Source: an uncultured Castellaniella sp.
Lineage (GTDB): Bacteria > Pseudomonadota > Gammaproteobacteria > Burkholderiales > Burkholderiaceae_B
Direction: 5' to 3'
Assembly: GCF_937988725.1 (NCBI RefSeq)
Contig: NZ_CALKHS010000009.1
Location: 496,001-560,000 of the forward strand
Length of the DNA stretch: 64,000 bases
In this document: piece by piece, positions 8,982-18,108 of the stretch
Layout: every line of letters begins with the position of its first letter
Position numbering within the stretch: position 1 is the first letter of the stretch
Translations under genes and position numbers: made by a program
Notes under the pieces: model-generated
The model's input: only the letters and a program-made list of their open reading frames with translations
The model's database searches: none
What the model was told of the DNA's origin: nothing

Positions 8982-9545
8982 ATGAAGACTTCCCGCCCGC
9001 ATCCGTCCGTCCCGGAACATACCGCCAAGGCCATGGTCGATTTCTGGCGGGAAGCCGGTCCCGCCAAATGGTTCGCCAAGGACGCGGCGTTCGACGCCGC
9101 GTTCCGCAGCCGTTTCCAGGACGCCCATTACGCCGCCGCGCGCCAGGAACTGGAAGCCTGGCTGCGGCAGCCCGAATCCGCGCTGGCCCTGATCCTGCTG
9201 CTGGATCAATACCCGCGCAACGCCTTCCGGGATACGGGCCACATGTTCGCCACCGACGGCCTGGCGCTGTCCTACGCCCGCCGCAGCCTGGATTTCCTGG
9301 ACCGCATCGAACCGGCGCTGCGCAATTTCATCTGCCTGCCTTTCATGCACGCCGAAGACCTGGCCGCCCAGCAGGAGGCCCTGGTTCTCTACCAGCGGCA
9401 TGCGCCCGATTCCATGCACTGGGCGCAGGTGCATCACGACATCATCGCCCGCTTCGGCCGGTTCCCCCACCGCAACGCCGCGCTGGGCCGCGCCACGACG
9501 CCGGAAGAACAGGAATTCCTGGATGCCGGGGGCTTCTCAGGATGA
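8982..9545 (+). CDS. DUF924 family protein
   Basis: A 187-residue all-helical protein starting at the ATG at 8982, 11 bases after ddh. The signature features of DUF924 are visible: FWREAGPAKWFAKDAAFD at the N-terminus, LILLLDQYPRNAFRDTG near residue 75, and FICLPFMHAEDLAAQQEAL near residue 115, ending HRNAALGR. The family resembles tetratricopeptide-like helical folds and has no established biochemical role. It probably shares a transcript with ddh. Its last 9 bases overlap the convergent EamA gene. Confidence 0.85.
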   Translation: MKTSRPHPSVPEHTAKAMVDFWREAGPAKWFAKDAAFDAAFRSRFQDAHYAAARQELEAWLRQPESALALILLLDQYPRNAFRDTGHMFATDGLALSYARRSLDFLDRIEPALRNFICLPFMHAEDLAAQQEALVLYQRHAPDSMHWAQVHHDIIARFGRFPHRNAALGRATTPEEQEFLDAGGFSG

Positions 9546-10460
9546 ATGCGCCCGCCATTGCGCATACCAGCCGTAGCCGCTGAGCAGCAGGACGCCCGCG
9601 ACCACCAGCAGGGACCCCAGCAGGAACCCCGGCCCGATGGGCTCGTCCAGCAGCCAGGCGCCCAGGACCACGCCGAACAGCGGCGTCAGAAACGAAAATA
9701 CGCCCAGGCGCGACGCCAGGTATTTCGTCAGCAGCCAGAACCAGACCAGATAGCTGATGAACGCCACGAAAAAGACCTGGAAGGCCAGGCTGGCCCAGAC
9801 CAGGGGCGTGGAATGAAAGGTCGTCTGCCCCATCAGCACGGCCGCCAGCAGCAGCACCGTGGACCCGCCCACCAGCTGGTACATCAGGGTCTGGCTGGCC
9901 GGCAGGGACGCCAGCGGCGTCACCCGGACCACGACGGTCGTCGCCCCCCAGGCCGCGCCGCCCAGCAAGGCCAGCAGATCGCCCCACAGCATGGCATCGA
10001 CCTGGGCCGGCGCATCGCCGCCGCGCAGCAGGAAGGCGATCCCCACCCCGCCGAATGCCAGGATGACCCCGCCCCACTGCACGGCCGCCAGGCGCTCTTC
10101 GGCCAGCTTCCAGTGCAGCCCGATGGCGGCGAAGATCGGCGCCGTATACAGCAGCACGACCACGTGGCCGGCGGTGGTGAAGCGCAGGCTTTCCCCGATC
10201 AGGATGAATTCCAGCGCGTACAGGGAGCCCGCGCACAGCCCGGGCTTCCAGAGCGCCAGGGCCGCGCCGATCCGTTCGCGCCGCCCGACCAGCACCAGCC
10301 CGACCAGCAGGCCGCCGATGGCCGTGCGCACGCCGAGCTGGAGGACCGGGGAGAAATCAGCCGTCGTGGCCTTGAGCGCGATCTGCTGCATGGCCCAGAT
10401 CAGGCACAGCACCAGCATCAGCCCCGACGCCCGGCCATCCATGGGTTGACGACTGTCCAC
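9537..10460 (-). CDS. EamA/DMT-family transporter
   Basis: A 307-residue drug/metabolite transporter with ten predicted helices in two EamA repeats. The first opens with LMLVLCLIWAMQQIALK; the second begins around GDLLALLGGAAWGATTVVVR. FLTPLFGVVLGAWLLDEPIG is the typical end-of-repeat motif. Such proteins usually export amino acids or metabolites, and the substrate cannot be read from sequence. It has no partner genes and is divergent from the AhpD-like gene at 10578. Confidence 0.85.
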   Translation of the reverse strand: MDSRQPMDGRASGLMLVLCLIWAMQQIALKATTADFSPVLQLGVRTAIGGLLVGLVLVGRRERIGAALALWKPGLCAGSLYALEFILIGESLRFTTAGHVVVLLYTAPIFAAIGLHWKLAEERLAAVQWGGVILAFGGVGIAFLLRGGDAPAQVDAMLWGDLLALLGGAAWGATTVVVRVTPLASLPASQTLMYQLVGGSTVLLLAAVLMGQTTFHSTPLVWASLAFQVFFVAFISYLVWFWLLTKYLASRLGVFSFLTPLFGVVLGAWLLDEPIGPGFLLGSLLVVAGVLLLSGYGWYAQWRAHSS

Positions 10461-10577
10461 GAGAAACTTCCTTGATCAAAGCCTGACATTGTAGGCCCCT
10501 GCCCGCAACAGGGCTTCACTGGTTCCCGGAGGTCGCCGGGTCTATCATGAACAGATCACAGACACAGGAGCAGTCTC

Positions 10578-10925
10578 ATGGATTCACCCATGTATCCCCC
10601 GGCCACGTCGGATCTGGCCAAGCGCCGCGCCGAACTGGCCCCGGAACCGCTGGCCGCGTTCAGGGCCTTCAGCAAGGCCGTCTTCGCACCCGGCGCGCTG
10701 GACGCCAAGTCCAAGCAGCTGATCGCCGTGGCGGTGGCCCACGTCACCCAGTGCCCCTACTGCATCAAGGGCCACACCGAAGCCGCCGCGCGCGCGGGGG
10801 CCTCGGACGCGGAAATCATGGAGGCCATCTGGGTGGCGGCCGAAATGCGGGCCGGCGGAGCCTACGCGCACTCCAATCTAGCGCTGCAGACCCTGGGCGG
10901 GCTGCACGACAAGACCCACGGCTGA
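10578..10925 (+). CDS. Carboxymuconolactone decarboxylase/AhpD-like protein
   Basis: A 115-residue single-domain CMD protein. The centre has the CxxC plus histidine signature, HVTQCPYCIKGHTEAA (residues about 55-70), which in AhpD relatives is a redox-active thiol pair with a proton-relay His; DAEIMEAIWVAAEMRAG follows. This suggests an alkylhydroperoxidase-type or thiol-redox function rather than ring cleavage. An ECF sigma factor gene lies 82 bases downstream in the same direction, and some ECF families control CMD genes, but control here is only inference. Confidence 0.85.
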   Translation: MDSPMYPPATSDLAKRRAELAPEPLAAFRAFSKAVFAPGALDAKSKQLIAVAVAHVTQCPYCIKGHTEAAARAGASDAEIMEAIWVAAEMRAGGAYAHSNLALQTLGGLHDKTHG

Positions 10926-11007
10926 CCGGCACGCCCTCGAACCGGCCCATGAAACGTTTTCGCGGTCCGGATCATCCAATAGGATCAAGGTTCATTCGGG
11001 GAACGAG

Positions 11008-11727
11008 GTGGATACTCAGGCTCAACACGATTTGACGAAGGAAAGCGACCTATCGCTGATCGCCTGGTGCCGCGCCGGCAAGCTGCAGGCCTTCGACCTG
11101 CTGATGCGCCGGCACAACCAGCAGCTCTACCGCGCGGCGCGCAGCATCCTGCACGACGAGGCCGAGGCCGAAGACGCGGTCCAGGAAGCCTGGTGGAAAG
11201 CCTACCAGCACCTGGCGGACTTCCGCGCCGACGCCCAGCCCGCCACCTGGCTGACCCGCATCACCGTGAACGAGGCCCTGATGCGCCGCCGACGAAACAA
11301 AACCCGCGAAGCCCACATCCAATCGGCATACCAGGTTTCCACCGAACAGGACAGCATGTTTGCGCCCGGCTCCGACCTCCCCGCTTCCGACGCCTCGCGT
11401 CCCGACCAGTCCGCATGGCGGGCGGAGATGCGCCATCGCATCGAAGAACGCATCGACGCCCTGCCCGACATCTACCGGACGGTCTTCATGCTGCGGGGGG
11501 TCGAGGAGATGTCCGCGGCCGAAGTCGCCCAGGTGCTCGGGATGCCCGAAGCCACGGTGCGGGTGCGGTTCATGCGGGCCCGGCGCCTGCTGCAGGAGGG
11601 CCTGAAGCAGGATTTCGACCCCCATATCGGCCAAGCGTTCTCGTTCGCCGGCGAGCGCTGCGACCGCATCGTGGCCGGCGTCCACGCCCGGATGCGAGCG
11701 GCCGGGATCCTGAAAGACCCGGAATAG
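11008..11727 (+). CDS. ECF-type RNA polymerase sigma factor
   Basis: A 239-residue group 4 sigma factor with GTG start at 11008 and GGGGAA about five bases upstream. Region 2 is visible as FDLLMRRHNQQLYRAARSIL and EAEDAVQEAWWKAYQHLADF; region 4 as LPDIYRTVFMLRGVEEMSAA, then EVAQVLGMPEATVRVRFMRA. It ends in a conserved tail with FSFAGERCDRIVAGVHARM. No anti-sigma gene is adjacent and no SnoaL domain follows, so the mode of control is unclear. The nearest possible target is the upstream AhpD-like gene. Confidence 0.9.
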   Translation: MDTQAQHDLTKESDLSLIAWCRAGKLQAFDLLMRRHNQQLYRAARSILHDEAEAEDAVQEAWWKAYQHLADFRADAQPATWLTRITVNEALMRRRRNKTREAHIQSAYQVSTEQDSMFAPGSDLPASDASRPDQSAWRAEMRHRIEERIDALPDIYRTVFMLRGVEEMSAAEVAQVLGMPEATVRVRFMRARRLLQEGLKQDFDPHIGQAFSFAGERCDRIVAGVHARMRAAGILKDPE

Positions 11728-11767
11728 GCGGCGCCGACGCCCGGGCCGGCTTCGGGGACGCGCCGGA

Positions 11768-12556
11768 CTAGGGCACCTTGGACAGCCAGTCCGGGGCGCC
11801 GAACTTTTCCCGGATCAGGAGATCGGCCTTGGCCATCTCGCCGTCGGTCAGGACGTCGTCCCGCAGGCCGTTGCGCTGTCTGAATGTATCCAGCATGCGG
11901 GCGATGATGGCTTCGCGGGGCAGGCCCGTCTGGCTGCGCAGCGGGTCCACGCGCTTGGCGGCGGACGTGGTGCCCTTGTCCGACAGCTTCTCACGGCCGA
12001 TGCGCAGGACCTGCAGCATTTTCGCGGCATCGATGTCGTACGCCATGGTCACGTGATGCAGCACGGCGCCGCCCCGGCGGGCCTGGGCCGCGCCGCCGAT
12101 CTTGCCGCCGTCGGACGTGATGTCGTTCAGCGGCTGGTACCAGGCCCTGATGCCCAGTTCCTTCAAGGCCTGCAGGACGAAATCGTCCATGTAGGCGTAG
12201 GCATCCCGGAAGCTCATGCCCTCCACCAGGGACAGCGGCGCGTAGATAGAATAGGTGATCGCGTTGCCGGGCTCGATGAACATGGCCCCGCCGCCGCTGA
12301 TGCGGCGCACGACCTGGATGCCGAGCGCCTGGGCGGCTTGGGCGTCGACTTCGTTCCTCAGGGACTGGAAGATGCCGATGACGACCGCCGGCGCCGCCCA
12401 TTCCCAGATCCGCAGGGTCGGCGCGCGGCGCCCCGCGGCCACCTCATCCAGCAGCGCCTGATCCAGGGCCACGTGCTGCAACGGCGTCAGCGGCGCGGGA
12501 TGGAGCAGCCGCCAATCGAAATCGGTCCATGCGCTGCGGCTTGCGGGCTCGTTCAT
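11768..12556 (-). CDS. Lipoate-protein ligase, catalytic domain only
   Basis: A 262-residue BPL/LplA-type domain. RRISGGGAMFIEPGNAITYS (residues about 83-102) is the lipoate/ATP-binding loop and GGKIGGAAQARRGGAVLHH (about 150-168) holds the catalytic lysine region. It transfers lipoate to E2 and GcvH proteins. The C-terminal accessory domain found in E. coli LplA is missing here and is encoded by the preceding gene, which overlaps it by 4 bases. The end is convergent with the sigma factor gene, 40 bases away. Confidence 0.88.
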   Translation of the reverse strand: MNEPASRSAWTDFDWRLLHPAPLTPLQHVALDQALLDEVAAGRRAPTLRIWEWAAPAVVIGIFQSLRNEVDAQAAQALGIQVVRRISGGGAMFIEPGNAITYSIYAPLSLVEGMSFRDAYAYMDDFVLQALKELGIRAWYQPLNDITSDGGKIGGAAQARRGGAVLHHVTMAYDIDAAKMLQVLRIGREKLSDKGTTSAAKRVDPLRSQTGLPREAIIARMLDTFRQRNGLRDDVLTDGEMAKADLLIREKFGAPDWLSKVP

Positions 12557-12858
12557 GCCAGCGCCCTCCCGACCACGACGGCGATGCCTTCCGGCGTCAG
12601 GCCGAACATCTCCACATCCGCCCCCAGCGCATCGCTCACGGCCTGGGCCAGGCGCCCCGCATCGATGTCCGCGGGCAGGCCTTCGAGCGCCGCGTCGATG
12701 GCGTCCAGGGCCTCGGGCGGCTCCAGAAAGAAATCCCCCGACAGCCGCACGTGATTCAGGCGTCCGTCCAGAACCTGCAGATCCACCACCACCAACTTGC
12801 CGCCGGGGATCTTGTATTCCCCATGCCCCTGACGGGGGTTTCGCTTCGCGTCATGCAT
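12553..12858 (-). CDS. Lipoate-protein ligase accessory (C-terminal) domain as a separate protein
   Basis: A 101-residue protein matching the small LplA C-terminal domain (Lip_prot_lig_C): GEYKIPGGKLVVVDLQVLDG, then HVRLSGDFFLEPPEALDAID. In bipartite ligases such as Thermoplasma LplA/LplB, this domain is a separate subunit required for lipoate adenylation. Here the small subunit comes first and its stop overlaps the ligase start (ATGA), so the two subunits should be made together in equal amounts. The function is inferred from sequence features and context. Confidence 0.82.
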   Translation of the reverse strand: MHDAKRNPRQGHGEYKIPGGKLVVVDLQVLDGRLNHVRLSGDFFLEPPEALDAIDAALEGLPADIDAGRLAQAVSDALGADVEMFGLTPEGIAVVVGRALA

Positions 12859-12917
12859 GCCTGTTCCCTCATGTTCCGCGTGGACTAAGATTGAAGCCTC
12901 GCCGCACTGCCGCCATT

Positions 12918-14453
<1,536 letters not shown>

Positions 14454-14498
14454 TTCCGCCGGGCCGGATCGCTCCTCGCGCAGCGTTCCATTTATACA

Positions 14499-14516
14499 TA
14501 TGCATGCGCATGCATA
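14499..14516. promoter_or_regulatory. Operator 1: perfect 18-bp palindrome upstream of the SMR promoter
   Basis: TATGCATGCGCATGCATA is identical to its own reverse complement. It lies 4 bases before a consensus -35 box. A 15/18 copy overlaps the -10 box and a 16/18 copy lies before the marR gene, so it is most likely the binding site of the MarR protein encoded at 15498. Confidence 0.8.
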
Positions 14517-14520
14517 ATAT

Positions 14521-14549
14521 TTGACACCCACCGCTTTGATCATTAATAT
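14521..14549 (+). promoter_or_regulatory. Sigma-70 promoter of the SMR pair
   Basis: TTGACA at 14521-14526 and TAATAT at 14544-14549 are separated by exactly 17 bases, a near-consensus strong promoter in a GC-rich genome. Operators sit directly upstream and over the -10, so a bound dimer would block polymerase. The leader to the first SMR start is about 110 bases. Confidence 0.85.
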
Positions 14550-14564
14550 GTATGCGCATGCAAT
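14547..14564. promoter_or_regulatory. Operator 2: degenerate copy of the palindrome over the -10 box
   Basis: TATGTATGCGCATGCAAT matches operator 1 at 15 of 18 positions and overlaps the last three bases of the -10 element. The centre-to-centre distance to operator 1 is 48 bp, so both sites flank the promoter core. Confidence 0.75.
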
Positions 14565-14669
14565 TAATGGCATCCATTCGGAGGAAAATCGATTTCCTCC
14601 GATTCCAGGAATAGTTTTCCCACCCCTGAACGGTCCGGCAGGACCGATCGACGACAAGGAATCTTCATC

Positions 14670-14990
14670 ATGAACTGGCTTTATCTGGGCATCGCCGTAG
14701 TCTTCGAAATCGCCGTCGCCCTCTCGGCGGGGAATGCGAAGGGATTCACCCGGCCCGGGTGGACGATCGCCACCTTAGTCACCGGCGCGATCGGCACCTT
14801 CTTTCTCAGCCTGGCGCTGCTGACCTTCGACGTCGGCGTGGGCTACGCCATCTGGACCTCCGCCGCCGGCGTCGGCATCGTGGTCCTGGGCGCCCTGTTC
14901 TTCGGCCAGAAGCTCAGCTGGGGCAAGTCCCTGGGCATCCTGCTGGTCATCGGCGGCGTGGCCGGGCTGCGCCTCAGCGGCGCGGCCTGA
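14670..14990 (+). CDS. SMR-family multidrug efflux subunit 1
   Basis: A 106-residue, four-helix small multidrug resistance protein. The essential membrane glutamate of helix 1 is present in the segment LGIAVVFEIAVALSAGNAKG, and GVGYAIWTSAAGVGIVVLGA is the helix 3 signature. It is followed 45 bases later by a second SMR gene, the arrangement of heterodimeric pairs such as EbrAB and YkkCD. Strong operator-controlled promoter upstream suggests induction by the ligand of the downstream MarR protein. Confidence 0.88.
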   Translation: MNWLYLGIAVVFEIAVALSAGNAKGFTRPGWTIATLVTGAIGTFFLSLALLTFDVGVGYAIWTSAAGVGIVVLGALFFGQKLSWGKSLGILLVIGGVAGLRLSGAA

Positions 14991-15035
14991 GCGCGCGCCC
15001 CATCTCCCATCCCGAACGACGACAAGGAACTCGAC

Positions 15036-15425
15036 ATGACGAACGATCACGACATCACGCGCGGCAAGGGACGCGCCTGGATCATGCTGCTGCTGGCAGG
15101 CGCCTTCGAGATCGGCTACGCGCTCAGCGTGGGCGGCAGCAAGGCCTTCACCGTGCCGGCCTGGTCCATTTCCGCAGCGGTGTTCTTCCTGCTGACGCTG
15201 TATGCGCTCAGCGCCGCCCTGAAAACCATCGGCGTTGGCATCGGCTACGCCGTGTGGGCCGGCATCGGCTCGGTGGGCGCCGCCGTCTTCGGCGGCATCC
15301 TGCTCGACCAGCCGTTGACCCCGCCCCAGGCATTCTGGCTGGCGGTCATCATCGTCGGCGTCGTGTGGCTGAAACTGGCGGACAGCGCGGCCCTTCGCGC
15401 CGGCAAGGCCCGGGGAATCCCATGA
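15036..15425 (+). CDS. SMR-family multidrug efflux subunit 2
   Basis: A 129-residue SMR protein. It has a charged 12-residue N-terminal extension and a short basic C-terminal tail that the partner lacks; such loops are commonly seen in one member of paired SMRs and may set membrane orientation. Helix 1 has the glutamate in LLLAGAFEIGYALSVGGSKA; helix 3 shows GIGYAVWAGIGSVGAAVFGG. The promoter and operators upstream of 14670 should drive both genes. Confidence 0.87.
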   Translation: MTNDHDITRGKGRAWIMLLLAGAFEIGYALSVGGSKAFTVPAWSISAAVFFLLTLYALSAALKTIGVGIGYAVWAGIGSVGAAVFGGILLDQPLTPPQAFWLAVIIVGVVWLKLADSAALRAGKARGIP

Positions 15426-15430
15426 CCCCA

Positions 15431-15448
15431 TGTGCATGGGCATGCATA
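15431..15448. promoter_or_regulatory. Operator 3: palindrome copy before marR
   Basis: TGTGCATGGGCATGCATA matches operator 1 at 16 of 18 positions. It begins 5 bases after the second SMR stop and about 50 bases before the MarR start, so it would allow the regulator to control its own gene separately. Confidence 0.72.
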
Positions 15449-15497
15449 TGAGACAATGCGGGATCCACCCCGTCCCCACACGGAGCGCAAGCCCGCG

Positions 15498-15920
15498 ATG
15501 TCCAAGAAAAGCGACGCATGGCGAAACCTGATCCAGGCCGTCGGCAACATCGAAGCCGATCTAGGCAAGATGCTGCAGGCGCGGCACGGGCTGGGCCTGT
15601 CCGAATACCGTGCGCTCGACATCCTGGCGCAATCGCCGGACTCCGAACTGCGCATGCAGGAACTGGCTGCGCAGCTGGGCCTGAATCAAAGCTCGGTCTC
15701 GCGCATGGTCGAGCGCCTGGAGCGCACCGGCCTCAGCGTCCGCGACCTGTGCCCCGACGACAAGCGGGGGGTGTATACGGTGCTGACCGATCAGGGGCGC
15801 GCGCGCCTGGAAAGCGCATCGCCCGACTACGAGCGGGCGCTGGACGCGGCGCTGGAAGAGCACGGCGCAGGGAAGCTGCTGTCGGGCAGGGTCGGCAAGA
15901 CGGCAGCCAAGGGATCCTGA
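15498..15920 (+). CDS. MarR-family transcriptional regulator of the SMR pair
   Basis: A 140-residue winged-helix regulator. The start is placed at 15498 (MSKKSDAWRNLI); the longer frame would translate the operator. The HTH is LRMQELAAQLGLNQSSVSRM, followed by the wing with RDLCPDDKRGVYTVLTDQGR. It follows the SMR pair, and one palindromic motif recurs at all three expected control points, so it is probably a local repressor released by the drug the pair exports. The inducer is not known. Confidence 0.9.
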   Translation: MSKKSDAWRNLIQAVGNIEADLGKMLQARHGLGLSEYRALDILAQSPDSELRMQELAAQLGLNQSSVSRMVERLERTGLSVRDLCPDDKRGVYTVLTDQGRARLESASPDYERALDAALEEHGAGKLLSGRVGKTAAKGS

Positions 15921-16008
15921 GCGCCTGCCGCCCCCGACACACCGAGTCCGCCTGGCGCCCATACCGCCCGGGCGTCGGGACGCGGCGGCCATGAGGCCGC
16001 GCCGGACC

Positions 16009-16707
16009 TCAATCGTCGCTGGTGAGCAAGGCGCGGTAGATCAGCGCGCCGATCACCCCGCCCGCGATGGGCGCCAGCCAGAACAGCCAGAGCTGGTCCA
16101 GCGCCCAGCTGCCCTGGAACAGGGCCACGCCGGTCGACCGCGCGGGATTGACGGACGTGTTGGTCACCGGAATGCCGATCAGGTGGATCAGCGTCAGCGA
16201 CAGGCCGATCGCGACGCCGGCCAGGCTGGACTGCGCCAGCCGGTGCGTGGCGCCCATGATGATGAACAGGAAAAACCCGGTCAGCACCACTTCGGCCGTC
16301 AAGGCCGCCGTCAGCGAATAGCCGCCGGGCGAATGCTCGCCGTAGCCGTTCGATGCGAAGCCCGCCGACGCGTCGAAGCCGGCCTTGCCGCTCGCGATCA
16401 GATACAGCACCGCGGCCGCGGCGATGGCGCCCAGCACCTGGGATACGACGTAGGGAATCAGGTCGCGCGCGGGAAAGCGCCCGCCCGCCACCAGACCGAA
16501 CGTCACGGCGGGGTTGATGTGGCAACCCGAAATATGCCCGATCGCATAGCACATGGTCAGCAGCGTCAGGCCAAAGGCCAGGGCGACGCCCGCAAAGCCG
16601 ATCCCCAGCTCGGGAAACGCCGCGGCCAGCACCGCGCTGCCGCAGCCGCCGAACACCAGCCAGAACGTGCCGAACAGTTCCGCGGCGCATCGCTTGGTCA
16701 AGGACAT
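16009..16707 (-). CDS. aqpZ: Aquaporin Z
   Basis: A 232-residue six-helix water channel, nearly the same length as E. coli AqpZ. Both NPA boxes are present: GCHINPAVTFG and SVNPARSTGVALFQGSWAL. The segment GFASNGYGEHSPGGYSLTAA is characteristic of AqpZ, and the selectivity-filter Arg follows the second NPA. The start MSLTKRCAAELFG at 16707 aligns with the family; the upstream in-frame GTG/ATG would add nine residues. No operon partner is seen. Confidence 0.96.
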   Translation of the reverse strand: MSLTKRCAAELFGTFWLVFGGCGSAVLAAAFPELGIGFAGVALAFGLTLLTMCYAIGHISGCHINPAVTFGLVAGGRFPARDLIPYVVSQVLGAIAAAAVLYLIASGKAGFDASAGFASNGYGEHSPGGYSLTAALTAEVVLTGFFLFIIMGATHRLAQSSLAGVAIGLSLTLIHLIGIPVTNTSVNPARSTGVALFQGSWALDQLWLFWLAPIAGGVIGALIYRALLTSDD

Positions 16708-16857
16708 ATGGTTGACTCGTTGGAAGTTCAAGAGCCAAAAAGTCTACCAACGCGATCTGCCGGATGGCGCACGGCAAACGCAATGAATTGTCAATTTAAA
16801 GGTAATTGACAATCTATCGCGACGCCGCATCCCCGAAGCGGCGGATGCGGCCGCCGT

Positions 16858-18108
16858 TCACGACATCAATTCGACCAGGGCGCCGGCCACGATGCGCGTC
16901 GCCATCTTCAGTTCGTGCAAGGGCACGCGCTCGTCCGCCCGATGGCCGTTGGCCTCCAGGGGATCGGCGGGCCCCGCGCCGAACATGACCGTCGGGATGC
17001 CGGCCTCGCTGTACAGGCGCGCATCGGTATAGAGCGGCATGCCGATCGTCGTGACGGGCTTGCCCAGGATGTCGCCGGCCTGCGCGCACAGCAGACCGGC
17101 CAGGCGCTCCGAAGCCTCGGTCGGCCTCAGGGGATGGGCCAGCAGGATGCGCCGGATATCGACCCGCACACCGGGCAGGCTGGCCAGGGCCTGGCGCACG
17201 GTTTCCATCAATTCCGCTTCGACCGCGGCCGGATCTTCCTCGGGGATGATGCGCCGATCGACGCGCAGGCTTGCCTCGTCGCCCACGACATTCGTATTGA
17301 TGCCCCCCTGGATCAGACCCACGATGAACGTCGGGCTGCCGATCCCCGGCACCCGCGAGCTGCGTTCGGACAGGCGGTCCCGATAGGCATACAGGGCGTT
17401 CAACAAAACGGAAGTCGCCTCGATGGCATCGGCGCCCGTGGTCGGAAAGGCCGCATGCGCCGAACGTCCCTTGACGGTGATTTCCAGGTGCAGGCAGCCG
17501 TTGTGGGCCACCACCACATGATGCGTGAAAGCGGCGGAGATGACGTAATCGGGCGCGCTCAGCTTGTGTTCGAGAATCCACCCCGGCCCCGTCAGGCCGC
17601 CCGTTTCCTCGTCATAGGTCAGGTGCAGTTCCACCGTGCCGCCGAAATCCGCCCCCTGACGCTTGAGTTCGCGCAAGGCCAGCATCGCGTACGCGTAGGT
17701 CGTGAAGTCGGATTTGGATACGGCGGCGCCACGTCCGTAGAGCCAGCCGTCGCGCACGACGCCGCTGTAGGGGTCGTCGCTCCAGCCTGACCCCGGAGGC
17801 ACCACATCGCCATGCGCGTTCAGCGCGATCGTCGGGCCTGGCCCGAATTTTTCCCGCACGATCAGATTGGTCACGCTGCGCATGCCGGCCGCCCGCACCG
17901 CTGCCGCATCGACCCCGTGCCGTTCCACGGCGAACCCCAGTCTTTCGAGCAGCTCCGCGGCGAGCTCCGCATGCGCGGCGCAATCCCCGGGGGGGTTGTC
18001 GGAAGGGCACTGGACCAGCCTGGACAGCATGGCGACCTGCTGTTCGAAGTGCGTCTCCACAAAAGCGCGAATCGTTTCCCTGGCGCTTGGCGTGTTCTCT
18101 GTCGGCAT
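16858..18108 (-). CDS. M20-family metallopeptidase/deacylase (ArgE/DapE-like)
   Basis: A 416-residue zinc hydrolase. The start at 18108 (MPTENTPSAR) is preferred over an ATG five codons upstream because GGAGGAG sits seven bases before it. Metal ligands are visible in NAHGDVVPPGSGW and TYDEETGGLTGPG, and the dimerisation domain contains GRSAHAAFPTTGADAIE. Relatives hydrolyse N-acyl or dipeptide bonds, and the substrate is not readable. It diverges from an amidase-TRAP cluster across a 600-base control region, so it may process the compound that the transporter brings in. Confidence 0.85.
   Translation of the reverse strand: MPTENTPSARETIRAFVETHFEQQVAMLSRLVQCPSDNPPGDCAAHAELAAELLERLGFAVERHGVDAAAVRAAGMRSVTNLIVREKFGPGPTIALNAHGDVVPPGSGWSDDPYSGVVRDGWLYGRGAAVSKSDFTTYAYAMLALRELKRQGADFGGTVELHLTYDEETGGLTGPGWILEHKLSAPDYVISAAFTHHVVVAHNGCLHLEITVKGRSAHAAFPTTGADAIEATSVLLNALYAYRDRLSERSSRVPGIGSPTFIVGLIQGGINTNVVGDEASLRVDRRIIPEEDPAAVEAELMETVRQALASLPGVRVDIRRILLAHPLRPTEASERLAGLLCAQAGDILGKPVTTIGMPLYTDARLYSEAGIPTVMFGAGPADPLEANGHRADERVPLHELKMATRIVAGALVELMS

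Noticed and set aside
12555..12917. N-terminal extension of the DHA2 exporter
   Set aside because: It is antisense to the lipoate ligase accessory gene and Pro/Arg-rich; the ATG at 12918 is a normal start.
14454..14669. Guanidine riboswitch upstream of the SMR pair
   Set aside because: The leader shows palindromic protein operators and a promoter, not the conserved guanidine-I/II/III motifs, and a MarR gene follows.
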